A model generated the notes under the pieces. That model was not told the DNA's origin. It searched no databases and saw only the letters and a program-made list of their open reading frames with translations. 61,407 bases of DNA. Origin: CAYUPI01 sp964446585 (GTDB lineage Bacteria > Verrucomicrobiota > Verrucomicrobiia > Limisphaerales > UBA8199). Made by a program: the position numbers and the translations under genes. The DNA is taken from contig CAYUPI010000034.1 in NCBI GenBank assembly GCA_964446585.1, forward strand, positions 1-61,407, read 5' to 3'. Each line of letters begins with the position of its first letter. The stretch's first letter is position 1. Below are positions 26,841 to 35,220 of this stretch, in pieces.

Positions 26841-27170
26841 ATGAGCGCAAGAAAAGCTGAAAATGCAGGTGGGTTGCAGCAACACGTCACGGTCGAAGCG
26901 CGGCAATCTCGTTTATCTCTCTCCCCGGACTCTGTTATCCTTTCCCAGCATGGAATCGAATTTCGCAGCCCGGCGCCATTCGCCGCCTGGACCGAAATGA
27001 CCGTAGCTTTGCAATCCCCGCGCGGTGAAGGCCGCGTCAATTGCAACGGGGTCGTGATCGCGTGCAGTGGCAACCGGCACACCGGTTATCACGTTTCGAT
27101 GGTGTTCACCAATCTGTCGAAACAGGCGCAGGCTCGGTTGAGCCTCTTGGCTTATTCGCAGCTCGGTTAA
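26841..27170 (+). CDS. Small PilZ-like domain protein
   Basis: 109 residues. The predicted sheet pattern (L-S-P-D-S-V-I-L-S-Q-H-G-I-E-F, W-T-E-M-T-V-A-L, G-R-V-N-C-N-G-V-V-I-A-C, G-Y-H-V-S-M-V-F-T-N-L) matches the six-stranded PilZ barrel. The N-terminal R-x3-R c-di-GMP-binding motif is not evident, so it may be a non-binding PilZ. It is adjacent to, but separate from, the fabH operon and precedes the CDGSH gene. Confidence in the fold is moderate. Confidence 0.6.
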   Translation: MSARKAENAGGLQQHVTVEARQSRLSLSPDSVILSQHGIEFRSPAPFAAWTEMTVALQSPRGEGRVNCNGVVIACSGNRHTGYHVSMVFTNLSKQAQARLSLLAYSQLG

Positions 27171-27250
27171 CTGCGCCGCGCGGCACATTCCGGCTGGTGG
27201 GAAACCTGGGCTGGTGGCAGGCGTCCGTCACCTCTTGCATTCGTTTCCGC

Positions 27251-27490
27251 ATGACTGAACCGATCGCCTTTCAAAAATCCCCAATCGTTCAAAAAGTCGA
27301 GCCTGGCACATACTGGTGGTGCGCGTGCGGGCGTTCCAAGAACCAGCCTTTTTGTGACGGCTCACACGCCGGCACCGGACTCGAGCCCAGAGAGGTTCAC
27401 ATTACTGAATTGAAGGTGATAGCCTGGTGTGCGTGCAAACATTCGGGCTCCAAGCCCTTTTGCGACGGGAGCCACAAGAAACTACTTTGA
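27251..27490 (+). CDS. Tandem CDGSH iron-sulfur domain protein
   Basis: 79 residues from ATG 27251 (MTEPIAFQ); the longer upstream frame is a shadow of the PilZ gene. Two copies of the motif C-x-C-x2-S-x3-P-x-C-D-G-S-H are present, C-A-C-G-R-S-K-N-Q-P-F-C-D-G-S-H at about residues 24-39 and C-A-C-K-H-S-G-S-K-P-F-C-D-G-S-H at about 60-75. Each coordinates a [2Fe-2S] cluster through three Cys and one His. Likely a small soluble redox or iron-sulfur transfer protein. Confidence 0.92.
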   Translation: MTEPIAFQKSPIVQKVEPGTYWWCACGRSKNQPFCDGSHAGTGLEPREVHITELKVIAWCACKHSGSKPFCDGSHKKLL

Positions 27491-27531
27491 GGAGCCCGCC
27501 GTCGCGCCCGAGCCATTCCTACTGAGCCAAG

Positions 27532-27580
27532 CGTAAGAATTCGGTGAGGTCTTCTCCAGCCACGCGGCTGGAACCTTACG
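27532..27580. terminator. Possible bidirectional hairpin between convergent genes
   Basis: TCCAGCC (27555-27561) pairs with GGCTGGA (27566-27572) over a 4-base loop, and the outer CGTAAG (27532-27537) pairs with CTTACG (27575-27580), overlapping the Roadblock stop codon. There is no clear T tract, so termination is inferred from the position between convergent genes. Confidence 0.4.
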
Positions 27581-28055
27581 TTTTGCGTTTGAAGACTTCG
27601 CTCGGGTCGGCCAGGTTCAGCTCCGAGAGATCCAGGCCTCCGGAAGGTTCGCGTTCCTGCGCTGTCTTGAGCTGTTGGGCAATGCGCTCGGCAGCCGGGC
27701 CCGCAAAGTACTTCACCGCTCCGACGCTCAGGTTCGCTTTGAAGATGATCGTCAACAGGCAGGATTCATCCACGCAATTGACAAAGATACTGAATTTTTC
27801 GCCCTGCTGATAGACGCTGCTGAAATTGGTTTCGTGGACGAGATTGGCGATGGTTTGATTGGCCAGAAAGGCACCGGAGGCCAGCGCCGAGATTGTCGTC
27901 AGGTCGAACTGACGGGAGTCGCCTTGATGGGCGATGAGGAAACCACCCTGATCGATGATCAGCGCGGTGGTGGCGTCGCTCTGTTCCAACAATTCCTGGA
28001 GCACGGAGTCCAGTTGCCGGATGTCTTCCTCAAAGAGTTGGGGCAATGTGGCCAT
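27576..28055 (-). CDS. Roadblock/LC7 domain protein (MglB-like)
   Basis: 159 residues: L-D-S-V-L-Q-E-L-L-E-Q-S-D-A-T-T-A-L-I-I-D-Q-G-G-F-L-I-A, then S-A-L-A-S-G-A-F-L-A-N. This is the Roadblock fold of MglB-type regulators, which act as GTPase-activating partners of MglA-like GTPases. About 40 C-terminal residues extend past the fold and are acidic. It lies one base after mglA on the same strand, so the pair is certainly co-transcribed and very likely interacts. Confidence 0.88.
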   Translation of the reverse strand: MATLPQLFEEDIRQLDSVLQELLEQSDATTALIIDQGGFLIAHQGDSRQFDLTTISALASGAFLANQTIANLVHETNFSSVYQQGEKFSIFVNCVDESCLLTIIFKANLSVGAVKYFAGPAAERIAQQLKTAQEREPSGGLDLSELNLADPSEVFKRKT

Positions 28056-28056
28056 G

Positions 28057-28671
28057 TCATGCGTATTGAGGCGTGGACTGGCTGATGAATTTGTTGAGCA
28101 ACAGGCGTGTAATCATATTGAGTGTTTCGAAAACCCCCTCACACAGGTGCGCGCTGGACGAGAACGAAGGCACCTGCACCTCGCGGTTATTCAGCAGGAA
28201 CTCGAGATAATCAGTCGGCGCCGCATTGGGCAGGTCCCGCTTATTATACTGAAGCACGTAGGGAATATCGGCGAGATTCAGTTTCAAGGTCTTGAGATTT
28301 TCCTCCAGGTTGGAGAAACTCTCGACGTTCTCCGCCATCTTCTCAAATTGCGAATCGGCGACGAAGACGATGCCGTCCACGCCGCGCAAAACCAACTGGC
28401 GTGTCGTGTTGTAGATGACCTGCCCCGGAACCGTGTAAAGCTGAAATTTGGTTTTGAAGCCTTTGATGGACATGGCTTCGATCGGCAGGAAATCGAAAAA
28501 GAGGGTGCGATCGGAGCTGGTCGCCAGGGACACGAGCTTGCCCTTGTTGCCGCTGGCGGTTTGCACGTGGTCATGCACCTGGACCAGGTTGGTGGTTTTG
28601 CCGCCCATCGCCGGCCCGTAATAGACAATTTTGACCTGCAGTTCTTTCGTTGCTTGATTGATAATGGCCAT
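28057..28671 (-). CDS. mglA: MglA-type small GTPase
   Basis: 204 residues. P-loop G-P-A-M-G-G-K-T-T (about residue 19), switch II V-P-G-Q where Ras has D-x-x-G, and the base-specificity loop N-K-R-D-L-P. These match the MglA family of polarity GTPases (Myxococcus gliding and pilus switching). The protein is cytosolic and cycles to a pole in its GTP form in known systems. It sits between the Roadblock gene and a larger Roadblock-containing gene, three bases apart from the latter. Confidence 0.93.
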   Translation of the reverse strand: MAIINQATKELQVKIVYYGPAMGGKTTNLVQVHDHVQTASGNKGKLVSLATSSDRTLFFDFLPIEAMSIKGFKTKFQLYTVPGQVIYNTTRQLVLRGVDGIVFVADSQFEKMAENVESFSNLEENLKTLKLNLADIPYVLQYNKRDLPNAAPTDYLEFLLNNREVQVPSFSSSAHLCEGVFETLNMITRLLLNKFISQSTPQYA

Positions 28672-28674
28672 AAC

Positions 28675-30279
28675 TTACTTCGATTTGTGATCCAATTCGC
28701 CGGCCAGCGCTGCCAATTGCGCCGTGGGCAGCGGCTCGCCTGCGCGGCCGAAAGCGGCAAAGAAAATTGCATTCACGCGGAAGATCTTCCACGGCACATT
28801 CCCGACGGTGAAGTTGAGATTGTTCAATTCGCCCATGCGCAATTCTTTGGTGGACTGGCTGAGTTTGCCGAAGAGCTGGGGCACGAACGCCGCCAGGGTG
28901 TCGCCATTCAGATCCGGAGACAGCTTGCTGGCCACCATCAGGCCGTCGGGCAATGCGATCAGGGCGCCGGCAACGCCCTCCAACTCAGCCGCTCGGGAAA
29001 CAACGTCGTTCGGGGTCGAATAGCGCGTGACGTGGCTGGTGCCGGGCGACGTGCTGCGTTTCACCTCGGATTCATGGACGCGAACGGTGTCGGAGGAGTC
29101 GTCCCACACGTAGTAATTGGTATCGACCAACTTGCCGACACCAGCGTTGGCGGCGGCAGCTTTGGCAGCCGGGCTCGGCTCAGGCTGTGGAAAGCCGAAG
29201 AAGAGATTCGGAATCTTTTCGTCGATGGCGACCTTCGGCTTGGATTTGGCCGCTTCGTCCTGGCGGGCCAGAAAAAGCGGTGCGACCGCTTTCAGCGGTA
29301 ACTCCAGCACTGCGCCGTCATGTGCCGACAGGGTGAGCTGGGGGGCCGGCGTGATCCAGGAGCGCAACATTTTCCAGGTGAAGGCGATCCGGCCCTGCTT
29401 CAAGGCGCGTTCCACGGCCTCGCAAGGCATACCAACCTTGGCGTCCACCAGATTCAATTGCACAATCTCCTGGCGCACTGCTTCGGGCCAGCCTTCGGCC
29501 AATGCTGTCAGGCCCACCATCAACGGCGCGGCCTCCGTGGCCGGCTTGGCGGCCGGCGGGCTGGTCGGCATTTGAATCCGGGGAGCGGCAGGGGCGGCTG
29601 GCTGGAGCGCAGCCGGCATGGAAGGCGGCGTTGCCTCGGGCGGTCGCAACGCAGGCGTCGCACTGATTGTCTGCCGCGCGGGAGCGAGGCGCACCGGCTC
29701 CGGAGTGGCAGTTTGCTCGCCCGAGTCCGGCCCTGATTCGCCTTTGGCCGGGCCGACGGAAAAGACAAATCCCTGGCCGCGTGTATCGAACGGACTGCTG
29801 ATTTCACTCGGCACGTTGATTTTCTTTTGAACGCGTTTGCGAGCGATCAAAGCAGGATTCAGCTGTGCAAGAATCTCCGCTAGCGGCAAGTGTACCTGCA
29901 TGCGATCCCGGTCGGCGCCGCCTTCGAACAGATCCGGCGCTGCCTGACGCAAATCACCATAGGCAATTTTCACTACGCCGCGCGGGAGTTGAGAGAGTAT
30001 CATTTCCAGCGGAATGCACATCGTGGCATCTCCTACGTCGATCTGCTTGACCCGTGGCTGCAGTTCCAATGGCAGCCCCTTAAGCACCAATTGCAGGGAC
30101 AGCTCGATCCCTTTTCCGTTTGATTGCTGAGCGTTGGTGGAGCGGGAATGCCCGTTGGACGTGGGGGCGGGCGTGGCGGGGGTCATCGCGCTCTCCACCT
30201 CATCAAGGACGGGCATCGGCTGCGCGTCGGAGGACGTGCCAGCCATCTTTCGCAGAGTATTTCTCAAAAATCCGAACAT
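28675..30279 (-). CDS. Large protein with duplicated unknown module and C-terminal Roadblock domain
   Basis: 534 residues from ATG 30279 (MFGFLRNTL), with a GAGG ribosome site; a GTG at 30291 would add four. Two related modules of about 85 residues (around 60-150 and 255-345) share D-A-T/K-x-x-x-P-x-E-x-I/V, an L-P-R-G-V-V-K-I-A-Y / L-K-Q-G-R-I-A-F-T-W strand, and a V-x-L-P-L-x-E-I/A tail. A Pro/Ala linker separates them. The last 110 residues form a Roadblock/LC7 domain (A-E-L-E-G-V-A-G-A-L-I-A-L-P-D-G-L). First gene of the MglA operon. The duplicated module is not one I can name. Confidence 0.75.
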   Translation of the reverse strand: MFGFLRNTLRKMAGTSSDAQPMPVLDEVESAMTPATPAPTSNGHSRSTNAQQSNGKGIELSLQLVLKGLPLELQPRVKQIDVGDATMCIPLEMILSQLPRGVVKIAYGDLRQAAPDLFEGGADRDRMQVHLPLAEILAQLNPALIARKRVQKKINVPSEISSPFDTRGQGFVFSVGPAKGESGPDSGEQTATPEPVRLAPARQTISATPALRPPEATPPSMPAALQPAAPAAPRIQMPTSPPAAKPATEAAPLMVGLTALAEGWPEAVRQEIVQLNLVDAKVGMPCEAVERALKQGRIAFTWKMLRSWITPAPQLTLSAHDGAVLELPLKAVAPLFLARQDEAAKSKPKVAIDEKIPNLFFGFPQPEPSPAAKAAAANAGVGKLVDTNYYVWDDSSDTVRVHESEVKRSTSPGTSHVTRYSTPNDVVSRAAELEGVAGALIALPDGLMVASKLSPDLNGDTLAAFVPQLFGKLSQSTKELRMGELNNLNFTVGNVPWKIFRVNAIFFAAFGRAGEPLPTAQLAALAGELDHKSK

Positions 30280-30552
30280 CTTAATCCTCACGGAATGTGT
30301 TACTGCATTTCATCGGTCGTTTTATTACGGCATCAACAGCGGTCCATTCAGGGCGGCCCGAGTCTGAACTGACGGCCTTTGTGCAGGATTTGTGCCACCC
30401 GGGAACTTAAATCCTTCTATGCGAGGCTATCACGGCGCAGGCACGACCGAGGAAGCGGTCGCGCAACACAGGCGCGTCCTCCTGTGGTCCTTTCGGCCCG
30501 GTAACCCTCAAGCCTGCCTTGCCTGCCGCTAAGGATTGATTGTCCCATCGGT

Positions 30553-30703
30553 GGACTCCCGCTGTCCAAATGCTGCTTCCATGGGGCACAATTCCGGCGT
30601 GAAAAACCGTTGATCCAAGGGCCGTTTTCACGGTTTGCCCGAAGAGTCCGAAGCCGGAATGGCGCTTGCTACTGGGGAAGTCAAAGATACCTGGCTTTTC
30701 AGG
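30553..30703. other. Structured intergenic element in the 469-base divergent control region
   Basis: Between the MglA operon and the receiver-PATAN gene lies a 469-base gap with nested inverted repeats. ATTCCGGC (30591-30598) pairs with GCCGGAAT (30653-30660). Inside it CGTGAAAA (30598-30605) pairs with TTTTCACG (30625-30632). A further CCTG/CAGG hairpin lies at 30690-30703. GGACTC (30553-30558) could also pair with GAGTCC (30644-30649), crossing the outer stem. It resembles a leader RNA or a dimeric-repressor region. It fits no riboswitch class that I recognise. Confidence 0.45.
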
Positions 30704-30748
30704 CTTGAGTTTGAAAGAGCACGCAGCTAGCCATGGGTCTTGGAAGCA

Positions 30749-31810
30749 ATGGCCGCGAATCAGAAAATTCTTCTGCTGGACGATGATCCGGACCTGCTGG
30801 ACATGTACCGGGAAATCCTGGCCCAGCTTCCCAGCCGGCCGGAAATCCATACGACGAGTTCCGGGGGGCGCGCCATGGCGATGCTGGAAGCAGAACCGTT
30901 CCAGTTGCTGATCTGTGATTTGAAGATGCCGAAGATGGATGGCTTGCAAGTGTTATCCATCGTCCGGCGCAAATATCCACAACTGCGGACGGTGGTGCTG
31001 ACCTCCGTTGTGGACGAGCAATTCCGATCGCGGGTTTATGCGCTGGGAGTGGATCTGTTCTGGCACAAGCCTGGCACCGAGCAGGAAATCAAACAATTTC
31101 TCGAATGCCTTGAATCGCTGCTCGACCGGGAGACTGAAGGTGGCTTTCGCGGCGTTCAAAGCAAGAGCCTGATGGACATTATCCAGTTGGAGTGCATTTC
31201 CCAGAGCTCCTCCCTGTTGCGCATCACCAACGGCCCGGTCACGGGAAAGATCTGGATTCAGAATGGTGAAGTCATCGATGCCGAGGGCGCTGGACTGACA
31301 GGCGAAGCCGCGTTTCAAAAAATCCTGGCTTGGCGCGCAGGAGTGTTTGAAAGCCTCCCGGCTGAACCCAACCGACCACGAACCATCACCAAATCCTACA
31401 ACGCGCTCCTGCTGGAGGGCGCCCAAGCCCTCGACGAAGCCCTCAGTCCCGAAATCGTCGAAGGAGAAGCCAAGCCTGTAGCTTCGCCCTTAGCCGAAAT
31501 GTCCCAGGTCGAGGGCGTGGAATTTGTCCTCGCTCTAAAACCGGACCCAGCCGCCCCACCCGAGGCGCGCGGACTTGAAAACCCGGAGCGGATGGCGGTC
31601 TGGTCGCGCCAGAGCCTGGAGCGGTTTCGCGCTCTCGGCGAACAGTTGCAAGCGGGCCCGTTGGAACAAATCGAGGGGCTTGGCCCGCAACGCCATGTGG
31701 CGCTGGCCTCACAGAGGGACACGGCCTTTTGTGTCGGCTGGCGGTCCTCCATGACCGGGCAACAAATTGGCGAAATGATGAAGCGAGTTCTAGCGCTATG
31801 GGCTTCTTGA
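30749..31810 (+). CDS. Receiver plus DUF4388 (PATAN) response regulator
   Basis: 353 residues from ATG 30749, with GGAAG just upstream; a TTG three codons earlier is less likely. The receiver (residues 1-120) has L-L-D-D-D-P-D, the phospho-Asp in L-L-I-C-D-L-K-M-P-K-M-D-G, V-V-L-T-S and W-H-K-P. A PATAN/DUF4388 domain (about 135-230) follows with G-K-I-W-I-Q-N-G-E-V-I-D-A-E-G. The C-terminal 100 residues resemble a degenerate Roadblock-like fold. PATAN regulators in cyanobacteria and deltaproteobacteria control pili and polarity. Divergent from mglA. Confidence 0.85.
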   Translation: MAANQKILLLDDDPDLLDMYREILAQLPSRPEIHTTSSGGRAMAMLEAEPFQLLICDLKMPKMDGLQVLSIVRRKYPQLRTVVLTSVVDEQFRSRVYALGVDLFWHKPGTEQEIKQFLECLESLLDRETEGGFRGVQSKSLMDIIQLECISQSSSLLRITNGPVTGKIWIQNGEVIDAEGAGLTGEAAFQKILAWRAGVFESLPAEPNRPRTITKSYNALLLEGAQALDEALSPEIVEGEAKPVASPLAEMSQVEGVEFVLALKPDPAAPPEARGLENPERMAVWSRQSLERFRALGEQLQAGPLEQIEGLGPQRHVALASQRDTAFCVGWRSSMTGQQIGEMMKRVLALWAS

Positions 31811-32100
31811 GTCTATTTGCCAAACCACCTGGCGCGTTGCTGAAGCTTCCTTCGGGCAGCTTTACCGTGGACCGCGAAGGGTCCGTGGTCGTCGGCACAT
31901 TGCCCTCCAGTTTCCCGCAGGCTTTGGTCCGAAGCATAGCCCGCGACGTGCTGGCTGCCTTCCGCGGCGCCGAGGCCGCTCAATTGCCGCTTTCGGAGTT
32001 GATCGTTGACTATCCGAGCTTGAAAATCACTGCCCGGGACCTGCGCGGCGGCGCGGTCATCTTTCTTTCTCCCCGGGCCATCTACGAGCCCGCCGCTTGA
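31798..32100 (+). CDS. Small unknown protein in the polarity cluster
   Basis: 100 residues from ATG 31798, whose start overlaps the end of the receiver-PATAN gene by 13 bases; the longer frame from 31729 is mostly overlap. No signal peptide or membrane span. The centre is a helix (V-R-S-I-A-R-D-V-L-A-A-F-R-G-A-E) followed by two strands. The short size and the two-helix/sheet pattern could be a minimal Roadblock-like subunit, but the evidence is weak. Its position says that it works with the receiver protein. Confidence 0.6.
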   Translation: MGFLSLFAKPPGALLKLPSGSFTVDREGSVVVGTLPSSFPQALVRSIARDVLAAFRGAEAAQLPLSELIVDYPSLKITARDLRGGAVIFLSPRAIYEPAA

Positions 32101-32118
32101 GTCTGACTCACCACCGTT

Positions 32119-32529
32119 ATGCGCGACAAGAAATTGGACCACCTCGTTCATCAGATGGAGAACTACCTGGAGTGCTGGAAACAGTTCAATCGGTTTCTCA
32201 ACCTGGCGCGCGCGAAGAAGTTCAGCCCGGAGGACGACGCGCAGTTCCTCGAGATCAAGAGTATCATCGTCCAGGAACTCGAGCTGATTCTTTCCTCCAT
32301 CGAAGTCGGCTCTCCCACCAAAGAAGAAATCCATGCCCTGGTCGGCAACGCCCCTTCCCTGCGCTACTTGAGCGAAATGAGCGACGGCGCCTTGCGCAAC
32401 CTGGAAAGCCAGTGGCACAAAGTTTACATCGGCTGGCACTCCATTCTTGGCCAGCTAAAAGTCCGCCAGCGCGATGAGCAATCCAAATCGATGCTCTCCT
32501 CGATTTTCGGCGGCGGACAGAAGAAGTAG
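32119..32529 (+). CDS. Small helical protein of unknown function, end of polarity operon
   Basis: 136 residues, almost entirely helical: an N-terminal amphipathic helix (L-D-H-L-V-H-Q-M-E-N-Y-L-E-C-W-K-Q-F-N-R-F), a conserved-looking D-A-Q-F-L-E-I-K-S-I-I-V-Q-E-L-E-L-I-L centre, and a C-terminal Gly/Lys tail. It follows the preceding gene by 18 bases. No family recognised; it may be an adaptor for the GTPase or the receiver. Confidence 0.65.
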   Translation: MRDKKLDHLVHQMENYLECWKQFNRFLNLARAKKFSPEDDAQFLEIKSIIVQELELILSSIEVGSPTKEEIHALVGNAPSLRYLSEMSDGALRNLESQWHKVYIGWHSILGQLKVRQRDEQSKSMLSSIFGGGQKK

Positions 32530-32660
32530 CCGGCTGTTCCCTTTCTCTGGCGACCCTTCCTTCATAGCCCGAGCCAGTCGAGACTCGAGTGGCGGGAAGT
32601 GGGAGCGTTGACCAATCCCTCGTTGCTTGGCGCCCGCCGTTCGCCTACTCTGAACTTCGG

Positions 32661-33494
32661 ATGTCACTTTGGATTGCCGTCCTGCTGCTCGGAATAGTTG
32701 AGGGGATTACAGAGTTTTTGCCTGTCTCGTCCACAGGCCACTTGCTAGTCGCGGAAAACTTGCTGCAGAAGGTCCATGCTCTTGGCCCAGCGGACTGGCT
32801 CGTTAAAGCAAGTCCCGCCAAGGACCTTTTCAACGTCGTCATCCAATGCGGCGCCGTGCTCGCGGTGCTGCCGCTTTTCCCCGAACGCCTGAAACAGTTC
32901 ATCTTCCGATGGCGCGAACCGGCCACACAGGATTACTTGCTCAAGATTTTCGTGGCTTGCGCGATCACCGGCGGGCCGGGCTATCTGCTCGAAAAGAAAC
33001 AATTCAAATTACCGGAAACAACTTTGCCAATCGCCGTGGCGCTGTTTGTTGGCGGCGTCTGTTTCGTCGTCGTCGAACGCTGGCTGCGTGGGCGTCCCTT
33101 GAACAGCGAAGTAACCTGGCCCGTGGTGGTTGCGGTCGGCATCGGCCAGCTCATAGCCGCCGTCTTCCCGGGCACGTCGCGTTCGGGGGCGACAATTCTG
33201 CTGGCGCTGGTGCTGGGCCTCAACCGCGTCGCCGCCACCGAATTCACTTTTCTGGTGGGCATCCCAACCATGCTGGCGGCCGGCGGGCTAAAAATCTTCA
33301 AGGCGCTGCGCCACTCCAGCAGTGTCCCGACGGAACAATGGGACATGGTTCTGCTCGGGTTCCTTGTGGCCGCGGTCGTTTCCTTTTTCGCGGTGAAATG
33401 GCTCCTGCGCTATGTGCAGACGCATACGTTCACCGCCTTCGGCTGGTACCGGGTCGCTTTGGCGGTCTTATTGTTGCTTCTGCTATTGATTTGA
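32661..33494 (+). CDS. uppP: Undecaprenyl-diphosphatase
   Basis: 277 residues from ATG 32661 (MSLWIAVLL), which matches the family start. About eight membrane spans. Motif 1 is E-G-I-T-E-F-L-P-V-S-S-T-G-H-L and motif 2 is P-G-T-S-R-S-G-A-T-I, together forming the active site. It removes the terminal phosphate of undecaprenyl diphosphate so that the lipid carrier can be reused for peptidoglycan and glycan export. Fits the envelope genes that follow. Confidence 0.95.
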   Translation: MSLWIAVLLLGIVEGITEFLPVSSTGHLLVAENLLQKVHALGPADWLVKASPAKDLFNVVIQCGAVLAVLPLFPERLKQFIFRWREPATQDYLLKIFVACAITGGPGYLLEKKQFKLPETTLPIAVALFVGGVCFVVVERWLRGRPLNSEVTWPVVVAVGIGQLIAAVFPGTSRSGATILLALVLGLNRVAATEFTFLVGIPTMLAAGGLKIFKALRHSSSVPTEQWDMVLLGFLVAAVVSFFAVKWLLRYVQTHTFTAFGWYRVALAVLLLLLLLI

Positions 33495-33619
33495 AAGGCG
33501 AACCCCGTTGAGCGCGGTCGGGTTCGGCCGCTCCATTCGCCGAGGCGCAAACAGGGCGTTGTGCGGCAAGAACCGGCTCGAATTGATCTTCTTCCGGCAT
33601 CGGCTATGCTGAGGGCTCC

Positions 33620-35122
33620 ATGAGCCGGTTGCTGTTAATCGATGACGAGGCGGACGTGCGTTACTCGTTCCAGCGAATCTTTGATTCGCCGGAAATCGAG
33701 GTGACCGCCGCATCCAGCGGGGAGGAGGGGTTGAAAATCATCCCAGGACTGAAGCCGGACCTCGTGATCCTGGACCGGCGTATGGGTGGCATGGATGGAT
33801 TGGAGACGCTGCGGCGTATTCGGCAAATTGACGCCAAGGTGCTGGTCATCTTCATGACGGCTTACGGCACCACGCAGACCGCGATCGAAGCGATGAAACT
33901 GGGCGCATACGACTACCTGCTCAAACCGTTTGACGTTCCGAAGCTGAAGGAAATCGTATTCAATGCCCTCAAGGCCGCGCGGGAAATGCGCGAGGGGGCG
34001 CGCTACGATTTTGAGCCGAGGAAGACGCCCCCAGCCCTTACTGTGCCGACCGGAGAAAAGGCGCGGCCCGTTCTTCAGCCGGAGGACCTTGAGTCGGAGA
34101 TTGTCGGTCACAGCGAGGCGATGCGCCAGGTCTTCAAGCTCATCGGGCAGTTCGCCCGGACCGACACCACGGTGCTCATCACGGGCGAAAGCGGCACCGG
34201 CAAGGAGTTGGTCGCCAAAGAAATTCACAAGCACAGCCAGCGCCACGACCAGCCGTTCCTGGCCGTGAACTGCGCCGCGATCCCCGAGCAACTCCTGGAG
34301 AGCGAGCTATTCGGCCACGAGCGCGGTGCGTTCACCGGCGCGGTTAATCAGCGCATCGGCAAATTCGAGCATTGCAAGGGTGGCGCCATTTTCCTGGACG
34401 AAATCGGCGACATGACGCCGGCCACGCAGACGAAAATCCTGCGCGTTTTGCAGTCCCGAACATTCGAGCGCGTAGGAGGGAATGCGTCCATCGATGCGGA
34501 TGTTCGCGTGATTGCGGCTACCAACAAGCCGCTCGAGCAAACGGTGGCTGCCGGCCAGTTTCGGGAAGACCTGTTTTATCGCCTGCACGGCGTGCGGATT
34601 CACATGCCGCCTCTGCGCGAGCGGCAGGGCGACATTCCCCTCCTCACCAAATATATCCTCAACAAAGTCGCACGCGAACAACAGCGTGAGCCCAAATCCA
34701 TCGCGTCCAACGCCGTGCGAGCTTTGGAGAAACATCATTGGCCTGGAAATGTGCGCGAGTTGGAGAGCGTTCTTCGTCACATGATGGTTGTGTCCCGTGG
34801 GGACGTGATCCTGTTCAAGGACCTGCCATCGGAAATTACCGGCGAAGGCGGCTCGACCGGGCCTGTGTTCTCCGCTTCGGCGGTCGTGGGTGAAGGCGCG
34901 GTGTCAGACATTGCTGCTCTGGCGCGGCAATTATTTCATTGGGCACGGCGCGATCCCAAGCTAAAGATTATCCCCGAAGTCGAGCGCGAGCTGGTCATTC
35001 AGGCTCTCAAGGAAACCGCGGGCAATCAGGTTCATGCGGCCAAGCTGCTCGGCATGACCCGCGCCACGTTGCGCAAACGCGTCGAAAAATTTGGGATTCA
35101 AAGGGAGTTGAGCATCAAGTAA
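33620..35122 (+). CDS. NtrC-family sigma-54-dependent response regulator
   Basis: 500 residues: receiver (L-I-D-D-E-A-D, phospho-Asp in L-V-I-L-D-R-R-M, F-M-T-A-Y, L-L-K-P-F) at 1-120; AAA+ domain (Walker A G-E-S-G-T-G-K-E, the G-A-F-T-G-A sigma-54 loop, Walker B G-G-A-I-F-L-D-E-I) at about 155-400; and a C-terminal Fis-type helix-turn-helix (A-A-K-L-L-G-M-T-R-A-T-L-R-K-R). The receiver carries R-R-M instead of the usual x-M-P after the Asp. No kinase is adjacent. Target promoters are unknown, and I saw no convincing -24/-12 site near genes here. Confidence 0.94.
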   Translation: MSRLLLIDDEADVRYSFQRIFDSPEIEVTAASSGEEGLKIIPGLKPDLVILDRRMGGMDGLETLRRIRQIDAKVLVIFMTAYGTTQTAIEAMKLGAYDYLLKPFDVPKLKEIVFNALKAAREMREGARYDFEPRKTPPALTVPTGEKARPVLQPEDLESEIVGHSEAMRQVFKLIGQFARTDTTVLITGESGTGKELVAKEIHKHSQRHDQPFLAVNCAAIPEQLLESELFGHERGAFTGAVNQRIGKFEHCKGGAIFLDEIGDMTPATQTKILRVLQSRTFERVGGNASIDADVRVIAATNKPLEQTVAAGQFREDLFYRLHGVRIHMPPLRERQGDIPLLTKYILNKVAREQQREPKSIASNAVRALEKHHWPGNVRELESVLRHMMVVSRGDVILFKDLPSEITGEGGSTGPVFSASAVVGEGAVSDIAALARQLFHWARRDPKLKIIPEVERELVIQALKETAGNQVHAAKLLGMTRATLRKRVEKFGIQRELSIK

Positions 35123-35220
35123 GTGGCGAAGCTCAAGTAACGCATGACCAAAGAAACCCGAATAACGAAGTCTGAAAATGCCTTTGTCACCGAGGCCGGC
35201 TGGATTTGTGATTTCGGGGC

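Noticed and set aside
27955..29301. 448-codon plus-strand frame
   Set aside because: Antisense to mglA and the Roadblock genes, which have clear motifs.
30590..30700. c-di-GMP-I or cobalamin riboswitch
   Set aside because: Several conserved boxes are missing; only generic stems match, so it is left as an unnamed structured element.
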